This document shows positions 56,668 to 64,000 of a stretch of 64,000 nt of DNA, piece by piece (the first letter of the stretch is position 1; each line of letters opens with the position of its first letter). Source of the stretch: Leptobrachium leishanense (taxonomy: Eukaryota; Chordata; Amphibia; Anura; Megophryidae); the NCBI GenBank assembly GCA_009667805.1, contig CM019075.1, forward strand, positions 21,139,615 to 21,203,614, read 5' to 3'. The position numbers and the translations under genes were made by a program. The notes under the pieces were generated by a model, which saw only the letters and a program-made list of their open reading frames with translations, was not told the DNA's origin and did no database searches.

Positions 56668-58464
56668 TCACTGGTTAGGTGGGGCTGCAGGTATTGCATT
56701 GCTTACAACCTGACCAGGGTTATTTCCAGTCATTAACTGAGTGATCTGATCCAGTTTTTCTGTCAGCACACGGAAATCTTCCTGCATTTGACCCATACGC
56801 TGGCGTACGTTAAATCTCCGCTTTCTATTCGTCCTTGGGGACGAAGCTTGCGCATTATCAGACACATCAGATTCAGTCTTACCTCTGGTTGCTTCCTGTC
56901 TAGGTACATTTTCCCTTGATTTAACCCATTGACTTCTAGGTACCCATTGCTTCCTAGATTGAAATTTACTTCCTGAATTTTCTCTGGCAAACCCTCTTTC
57001 CTGATCTGGCTTGGATTTTTCCCTTTGGGGTATGGAGTCACGCAATATTTCCGCATAACTCTTTTTGTGGGACTCAAATTTAATATCTCCCTTTTTAGCG
57101 TGAATTTCCGCTATTTCCTCAGGTGAGTTTTTCACTCTTTTCCCCTGAGTTTCTTCACTATATTCAAATACAGTAAATAGGGTCATACTTTCTTTTAGTA
57201 CCCAATCCAAACCATTTCTCGGGTCATAATCTCTTGCCAAAATGACCTTTATTTTATTTGGCAATGCGTCATAAAATAATTGGATAAATTCAGGGTTTTC
57301 AAAATCTGGGTTTCTTTCAGCCAAGCTGTACGCATTTTTAAGAACTGAAAGAAATTCACGGGGGCTTTGATTAGGTCTGCATTTTAGAGTTAAAATTGCT
57401 CTTTTCGCAGCTAGACTGCTACGGTGAGGCCCAAATTCAGATTTGACCTCAGAAACTACTTTACTCCATTTCCTTATACCAGATTCTTTCAAAGACTGGA
57501 AAAAATACCTATGTTTACTTTCAAAGACCCATGGGATCAACTCAATTTTCTGAGCATCTGAATTTATTCCCATTATTTCCACAGCTTCTTCAAACATCGA
57601 TAAATGATTTATTATTTGTGTTGATGCCTTAACATCAAAAATACCTACTGAGGTTTTGAGGAAATTAATAATTTTTGTTAAATCATTCACTTTATGATAT
57701 TTCTTAATAGGCTGTGGCTGGCTAGAGTGATGTGATTTGAAATATTCCTGTGTAAGAGATTTTACTCTTTTTTCATCATGAGATTTAGTTTCACTTTCAC
57801 ATTCGCTTTGGCTCTTCAGATAAACAGAGCTGTCATCAGGTCTTATCAGTGATGTATGGCTTAAAGCTTTCAAAGGGAACTTCTCTAACGAAGAATCTTT
57901 AACCCTTCGAACATCAGTTTCAACCTGACGTAACTCATCAGCGAATTTCTCATGTTCGCGTTTCATTCTCGCCAATTGTTTGTTTAGCTCCTTATTTAAT
58001 TTGGATAATTGAGCAATCTCATCATGCATTTGATCTTTATCTTTTGCACACACCTTCAATTCCATTATCATTCGTTCTGACTCATCTTTTAATTTATTTA
58101 CGGTTTCATGCAAGTCACAATTTTTATTTTCTAATCTGTCTCTGGTTTCTTTGTCATCATTCAATCTCTTGTTCATTTCTGCGATCAAGTATATACATTC
58201 AGGCACAATTTTTAAAGCAAACATTTCTTTGTCCTTTTTATTTGTGGCTGCACTTATCGTTCGCAAACACTCAAGAAAATTTGATTGATCTGACCAGATT
58301 GAATCAATATAATTCGATATATTTGATTTCAATTCTTTTATCCATTCAAATAAATCGTCTGTGACGTGTAACTTGTCCTTTAGATAAGACATAACATCTA
58401 TCAATATTATTTGATTAGTATGTATCTCTACATCTTCCTGAGTCTCAGATTCTGACTCTGACAT
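56668..58464 (-). CDS. Gag-like structural protein of the retroelement (598 aa)
   Basis: An intact open frame, the largest credible coding sequence outside the two cellular genes. I start it at the ATG giving MSESESETQED, about 155 bases after the LTR; an in-frame upstream ATG at 58524 is possible. The N-terminal third has an acidic start and a long heptad-rich coiled coil (about residues 95-205). The middle (about 260-450) is a helical capsid-like domain with NQSPREFLSVLKNAY and FIQLFYDALPNKIK, in the position of the major homology region. The C-terminal part is basic (RKQWVPRSQWVKSR, TNRKRRFNVRQR) and lacks CCHC zinc knuckles. It ends TGA. Assignment as Gag is by position and fold-like pattern, not by a named family. 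Confidence 0.75.
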   Translation of the reverse strand: MSESESETQEDVEIHTNQIILIDVMSYLKDKLHVTDDLFEWIKELKSNISNYIDSIWSDQSNFLECLRTISAATNKKDKEMFALKIVPECIYLIAEMNKRLNDDKETRDRLENKNCDLHETVNKLKDESERMIMELKVCAKDKDQMHDEIAQLSKLNKELNKQLARMKREHEKFADELRQVETDVRRVKDSSLEKFPLKALSHTSLIRPDDSSVYLKSQSECESETKSHDEKRVKSLTQEYFKSHHSSQPQPIKKYHKVNDLTKIINFLKTSVGIFDVKASTQIINHLSMFEEAVEIMGINSDAQKIELIPWVFESKHRYFFQSLKESGIRKWSKVVSEVKSEFGPHRSSLAAKRAILTLKCRPNQSPREFLSVLKNAYSLAERNPDFENPEFIQLFYDALPNKIKVILARDYDPRNGLDWVLKESMTLFTVFEYSEETQGKRVKNSPEEIAEIHAKKGDIKFESHKKSYAEILRDSIPQREKSKPDQERGFARENSGSKFQSRKQWVPRSQWVKSRENVPRQEATRGKTESDVSDNAQASSPRTNRKRRFNVRQRMGQMQEDFRVLTEKLDQITQLMTGNNPGQVVSNAIPAAPPNQ

Positions 58465-58596
58465 TTTTACACTGTTTAGTAGATAACCGTAAAAACCACA
58501 AGTCAAAATACAACAAGGAATCAAAATATATATATATATTTTATCTCTGTCTAATCAGACAATTACTGACAATTATATTCCAAACAAATACTACAA

Positions 58597-58616
58597 TCTC
58601 GGACCAGTGCCTCCAA
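58597..58616 (-). promoter_or_regulatory. Candidate primer-binding site
   Basis: On the minus strand TGGAGGCACTGGTCCGAGAT starts two bases after the LTR end. TGG is the expected complement of a tRNA CCA end and the acceptor would be CCTCCA-like. The rest does not match a tRNA I recognise. Confidence 0.45.
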
Positions 58617-58618
58617 TT

Positions 58619-60527
58619 TGTCGGATATAATCTCTGCACGTGAATACAACACGTTTGTATATATTGGATTTATCAGCCAAGCCTCCAATATGTCTATATT
58701 GGACTTACTGGACCTACCTCGGCAGTCGCCTCCAATATATCAGGGATTATTATTTCATAAGAAACTTATACGAGACACAAATATCAATCGTTTATATCTC
58801 TTAGAAATTATCCTGAATTCTTTTAATTGTCTGTGTTTTGCTTTAAAAAATACAATAATCAATAATCGGACAAAAATATATATATATTTATTACGTATAG
58901 AAAAGAATTTCAAATCTCATATCATAAACAACAATTTATAAACCACACTCCATCAGCATATAAAAACTAGCTTCACAATATATGTATCTCCGGTTAGTAA
59001 CTGCATATATGATTAATATCATTTATTTTCTCAGTTAGTAACTAATACACAAATGGTTAATAAACATTTCTGCTTAATACAACATGCATTTCCCAGCAAA
59101 CAATGTTTAACCAGCCAGCTCTTTTAGACATATATATATATCTCTATGCTACATAGATCAGCAAAAGATGAGCTAATTTGATAAGTAATAAAAACTTATT
59201 TAGTGAATCCTCCCCTAATCTCGAGAATTAAACTTCTAATCTTTTGCTTTTTATTTTGTAGTTCTATAATTCCTTGCTCATTAATTTTAATCACAGTAAT
59301 TTCCAAATTCAATATATATTGGTATCAATCTTGCAACATGTCTTTAGGAATAAATCCTTATATCCACTTCTTCATATTTCTATCTGCAGAATAGAAAATA
59401 CTTAGAATTTGGATTTTAACCGTATCCGAGAAGTCTCAGTCTACGTTGCAAAAATCTCTACAAATATATTTTTACATTAATTCCTTATTTCATACATTAC
59501 CTGTCCAATTTGGATGTTGATGAGTCTGCCTTGGAATTTTCTATGTGATGCTTTGTTTTGGAATATGTGAAAATTATCGATATTAGATAATCAATGCATG
59601 TGAGTTAGAGATTTGGTGAGAATATTAATTGCCTCATGTCTTGGGATCTGAGTGCATCGTGGTGTGAGTCTGCTCGGTTGCTCAGAGTGTCATATGTAAT
59701 GGATGTCTGAGTGCATTGCGATGCGTCCCGATGGCTGGCAATCTCCGACTCCTCAGAGTGTCATGTATAATGAATGTCTGAGTGCATGGCGATGTGACTC
59801 TCTCCGCTGGAATCTCTGACTGTTCTACCAAAAACTTTTTCCCGCTTATTATAGCCACACAGTTAATATTAATGATAATATAAATCATTATTTTTACTAT
59901 CCTGTAGAGGGCAGTGTTGCACTTCTAATTTAATTCCAATTAATTCCCCAATTTCTTTTTCTCGGTCTTTATCTAGGGTCACAAGGTCAGACTTAGCTTA
60001 ACAAAGACCTTGTCTCTTCTCAGTCTCTAGACTGTCTCTTGAGATTTATAGCTCTCCTCCCTTTTGGTTGCTAAGAGCCTTATCAGCTAAATTCTTTTCT
60101 GGTTACAGAATATTCTTCAGTGATTTCTTTTATTTATCAATTATACTTTCTACAATATTTATTGGAGTATATATTTCACTATTGTAATTATAATAAAATA
60201 TACCTTGATTATAAACATATATTTTGTGAATATACTTTTATATTACAAAATATTTAACTCTTATTCCTATACCCAAAAGACAAAATCTCTTTTGTTTTAA
60301 AATTTAAAACAGACCAATAAATTTACTTATGACATGTCTTAGCATTATCTCGCATTCATTCTAGGTTCCTTCATGTCTGGGATTTCTTAACCCAGGAATG
60401 AACTTTGTAAAAAAAATCTTGTTCATTTCTAAACCTAGAAAATATTTTGAAAGAAAAACTGTCTTTAAAACAAAATGGCTACAGGCATCCATTTTAAATT
60501 CGCCTTTTCTGTGTAATATACCTGACA
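58619..60527 (-). repeat. 5' LTR of the retroelement (1909 bp)
   Basis: The promoter-bearing copy for the minus-strand element. Begins TGTCGGATATAATCTC on the + strand and ends ATATACCTGACA. Confidence 0.95.
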
Positions 60528-60897
60528 GCTGGGGGCAAATCCATGAGCTGGGCAAATCCATGAGCTGGGGAAAATCCATGAGCTGGGGCAAATCCATGAG
60601 CTGGGGCAAATCCATGAGCTGGGGGCAAATCCATGACCTGGGGGCAAATCCATGAGATGGGGGCAAATCCATGAGATGGGGCAAATCCATGAGCTGGGGG
60701 CAAATCCATGAGCTGGGCAAATCCATGAGCTGGGGCAAATCCATGACCTGGCGGCAAATCCATGACCTGGCGGCAAATCCATGAGCTGGGCAAATCCATG
60801 AGCTGGGCAAATCCATGTGCTGGGCAAATCCATGACCTGGGGGCAAATCCATGACCTGGGGGCAAATCCATGAGCTGGGCAAATCCATGTGTGAGCT
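60528..60897. repeat. Minisatellite B, right half
   Basis: About 20 further copies of the 17-20-bp unit, starting GCTGGGGGCAAATCCATGAG exactly where the left half was interrupted. Confidence 0.93.
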
Positions 60898-61055
60898 GGG
60901 GGCTCTCTGCTCCTCTAGATTGTAAAATCCGGGGTGCCCTCTGCTCCTCTAGATTGTAAGCTCCTGGGTGTCCTCTGCTCCTCTAGATTGTAAGCTCCTG
61001 GGTGCCCTCTGCTCTTCTAGATTGTAAGCTCCTGTGAGCCGGGCCCTCTGTAAAT
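60898..61055. repeat. 40-bp tandem repeat near the inner hAT right end
   Basis: Three to four copies of CTCTGCTCCTCTAGATTGTA with AGCTCCTGGGTGTC. The unit resembles the L2-tail motif CTAGATTGTAAGCTC seen at 11895. Confidence 0.85.
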
Positions 61056-61076
61056 TCTCGTGAGTCGGGCTCTCTG

Positions 61077-61930
<854 letters not shown>

Positions 61931-62216
61931 TAATATCACACTGATTGGACTCAAGGTTGGCTCACTCATGGCTCCAATTAGCTCTTGGAGAAGTCATTAG
62001 ACTAGGGGTTCACATACTTTTTCCACCCTGCACTGTGAATGTTTACATGTTCTGTTCAATAAAAACATGAAAACATATGTTTGTGTTGTATTATTTTAAG
62101 CAGACTGTGTTTTTCAAATAGTTGTGACTTAGATGAAGATCAGAGCACATTTTATGACCAATTCATGCAAAACTCCACGTAATCCCAAAGGGTTCACATA
62201 CTTTTTCTTGCCACTG

Positions 62217-62498
62217 TATACCCATATGAGTTGGGGGCAATATATACCCATGTGAGCTGGGGCAATATATACCCATGCGAGCTGGGGGCAATATATACCA
62301 ATGCGAGCTGGGGGCAATAAATACCAATGCGAGCTGGGGGCAATATATAGCCATGCGAGCTGGGGGCAATATATAGCCATGCGAGCTGGGGGCAATATAT
62401 AGCCATGCGAGCTGGGGGCAATATATAGCCATGCGAGCTGGGGGCAATATATAGCCATGCGAGCCGGGGGCAATATATAGCCATGCGAGCCGGGGGCT
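62217..62498. repeat. Minisatellite A, right half
   Basis: About eleven units of CAATATATAGCCATGCGAGC with TGGGGG or CGGGGG, and variants with TATACCAATGCG. It ends abruptly at the LTR of the chromodomain retrotransposon. Confidence 0.9.
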
Positions 62499-63067
62499 TG
62501 GACTTGGAATACACCGATCTCAGCGAGGCAGGTGAGTTGTACAGCCTTCAGGGCAGTCACACAGGGAACAAACTAGCAATCAAGGCTGCGAGCAGGAGGC
62601 ATATACAACAGACCACTGGAGTAATAACGTAGTCTCAGAAACGGACAGAACAGACACAACAGACACAACTGGACGCCTTGTGATTAGGGCTTACAACAGA
62701 TAAATCAACCACAGAGACCTCAGGGCAGTACAAACAATAAACCAAGATACCTGAATAGCACACAGACGGACATACAAAGAGGGTTAAGCGAGAGAATAGT
62801 CAAATGGATAGCCGGGTCAGTCAACAATACAGGGTCCTCGTACAAGCAAAATTCGGTAACTGTTAGAATAAGTGATTAGCAAGAGCAGGCGATGCGGGAA
62901 TTTAACTCCACGTCAGGGAGACAGAAACTTGCACCCTGCTTTTAAACCCTGTGTCCCCGCGTGACTCCTCGAAGCCTCGCCCCCTGACGCTCCAATCCAC
63001 CTGCCGGAGGACCTGGCGCCCGGCCAGCCAGCGACAACGCCAGGGTCCCGGCGCAGGGGGCATGACA
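62499..63067 (-). repeat. 3' LTR of a chromodomain Ty3/Gypsy element (about 570 bp)
   Basis: On the minus strand it begins TGTCATGCCCCCTGCGCCGG and ends near 62499, where minisatellite A starts. It contains a TATA-like GGTTTAAAAGC near 62938. Only one LTR is inside the window, so the boundaries rest on the TG/CA ends and the adjacent purine tract. Confidence 0.65.
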
Positions 63068-64000
63068 GAACCCCCCATCTATGGTCGGCCCCAAGACAAC
63101 CACCAGGCGCAGAGGGATGGGCAGCATGGAACTGGCGGACCAAACAAGGCAATGGATATCGCTGGCTGGCAGCCAAGCCCTATCCTGGGGACCATAACCC
63201 TCCAAGTCCACCAGGTACTGGACAACACCTCTGACCACTCAGGACTTCAGGATGGCACGAACCTCGTATTCCTCCTCACCCTTGGACTGAATAGGTGGAG
63301 GAGGAACAGTAACCCTAGTGTACCGGTTACATGCGAGAGGCTTGAGGAGACTAACATGAAACACGTTATGAATGTGTGAAGACGGAGGCAAGGCCAAGGT
63401 GTAAGACACAGGATTCACCCTACGTAAGACCTTATAGGGGCTTATGTATCTGGGAGCCATTTTCATGGAGTGGACCAAGAGTTTGATGTTTCTTGTGGAA
63501 AGCCAGACCCTGTCCCCCACTACATATACTGGGGCAATACGTCTTTTTAGGTCTGCTTTCTCTTTCTGTCTCTTTATGCTAGTCTCCATAATGTCTTTCA
63601 CCCTCTCCCATGTCTCCCTCAATAAAGTCAAGTGCTCATTCAGAGCTGGCAACCTGGTTTTCTGATACTCAGATGGAAGCATGGGAGGGTCATATCCGTT
63701 CACCGTATGGAAGGGTGAGTGTTTTGTGGTTTCACTCACCGCATTATTGAGGGCAACCTTGGCCCAAGGCAGAAGTTCTGACCACTCATTTTGTTTTTCG
63801 GATACAAAACATCTCAAGTATTGCTCCAGGTTTTGGTTAGCTCTCTCAGCAGCCCCATTAGTTTGAGGATGATATGCTGAGGAAGAGCTTAACTCGATAC
63901 CCAGGTTTTCACAAAATCCCCTCCAAAACCTGGACACAAACTGGGTACCTCTGTCGGACACGATCCCCATAGGGACTCCATGCAGCCTCACTGCATGACG
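62942..64000 (-). pseudogene. Ty3/Gypsy integrase C-terminal part with chromodomain, partial
   Basis: Coding sequence entering from the right edge. VSDRGTQFVSRFW carries the second catalytic Asp and YHPQTNGAAERANQNLEQYL the catalytic Glu of the integrase core. SPYKVLRRVNPVSYTLALPP is the GPY/F-type module and HNVFHVSLLKP follows. A chromodomain comes next (EYEVRAILKS, then VVRGVVQYLVDLEGYGPQD and RAWLPASDI), as in chromoviruses. One in-frame TGA at 63239-63241 cuts the chromodomain where an Arg codon would be expected. The rest of pol lies outside the window. Confidence 0.88.
63070..63076 (-). promoter_or_regulatory. Polypurine tract of the Ty3/Gypsy element
   Basis: GGGGGGTTC on the minus strand directly before the LTR TGTCATG start. 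Confidence 0.55.

Larger units (their letters stand above)
52636..60527 (-). mobile_element. Two-LTR retroelement with gag and protease, no polymerase
   Basis: LTRs of 1.90 kb (52636-54536 and 58619-60527) bound 4.08 kb of interior; coding is on the minus strand. In element orientation the LTR runs TGTCAGG to CCGACA. A purine tract AAAGGGGGG (54540-54548) precedes the 3' LTR, and a candidate primer-binding site begins two bases after the 5' LTR. GCTG is duplicated on both sides (52632-52635 and 60528-60531). Gag and an aspartic protease are encoded, but no reverse transcriptase, RNase H or integrase, so it depends on another element. It may be an endogenous-retrovirus relative; I cannot place the family. 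Confidence 0.92.
62499..64000 (-). mobile_element. Chromovirus-type Ty3/Gypsy retrotransposon, right part outside the window
   Basis: LTR, polypurine tract and integrase-chromodomain in the expected order on the minus strand. The element begins exactly at the end of minisatellite A, suggesting insertion into it. No 5' LTR, gag or RT is visible because the window ends. Confidence 0.85.

Noticed and set aside
62129..62560. Minus-strand frames rich in YILPPARMAIYCPQLAW
   Set aside because: Translation of minisatellite A, with a tail in the Tc1 inverted repeat.

Overview
The window is vertebrate nuclear DNA and most likely comes from an anuran amphibian. That last step is inference. It rests on the mix of CR1, L2, Tc1, hAT and Harbinger-type repeats, a chromodomain Ty3/Gypsy element, very long G-rich minisatellites and many homopolymer runs. 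Two single-copy protein genes are present, both on the + strand and in tandem: SHC1 (12 coding exons, 15420-22573) and PYGO2 (3 coding exons, 31594-39413). Human SHC1 and PYGO2 are also neighbours transcribed in the same direction, so the order looks conserved. Everything else is introns, UTRs and repeats.

Layout. 1-1195: G-rich minisatellite running off the left edge. About 2290-7135: a nearly full-length but broken CR1 LINE (esterase ORF1, endonuclease and reverse transcriptase), interrupted by a 917-bp inverted-repeat DNA transposon. 7136-15400: intergenic DNA with tandem repeats, a Harbinger-like MITE, hAT MITEs and L2 tails. 15420-24620: SHC1 with its 3' UTR. 24620-31300: repeat-rich spacer. 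31594-39763: PYGO2. Its first intron holds a minisatellite of about 3.25 kb that is open in all three forward frames and mimics huge proteins. 40-47 kb: a 53-bp tandem array, another MITE, a Tc1 transposon split by an L2 fragment, and a tRNA-derived SINE.

47.3-64 kb is the most unusual part. An element with inverted arms of about 650 bp (47296-50680) carries a second copy of the CR1-interrupting transposon in one arm; the other arm preserves the empty target site. Next is a nested set. An outer hAT-like element begins at 50682 and holds a minisatellite. A Tc1 transposon (51108-62216) sits in that minisatellite. A second hAT (51642-61136, perfect 8-bp target duplication) sits in the Tc1 transposase gene. 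That hAT contains a related minisatellite, which holds a complete two-LTR retroelement (52636-60527) with gag and protease but no recognisable polymerase. A chromodomain Ty3/Gypsy element abuts the outer minisatellite at 62499 and runs off the right edge.

The genes do not form an operon. SHC1 is a phosphotyrosine adaptor linking receptor tyrosine kinases to GRB2/RAS. PYGO2 is a nuclear PHD-finger cofactor of Wnt/beta-catenin transcription. Apart from those two genes, every long open frame I examined is a transposon relic or a minisatellite artefact. I found no unknown cellular system. The strongest unusual signal is the nested-transposon and minisatellite architecture at 47-64 kb.
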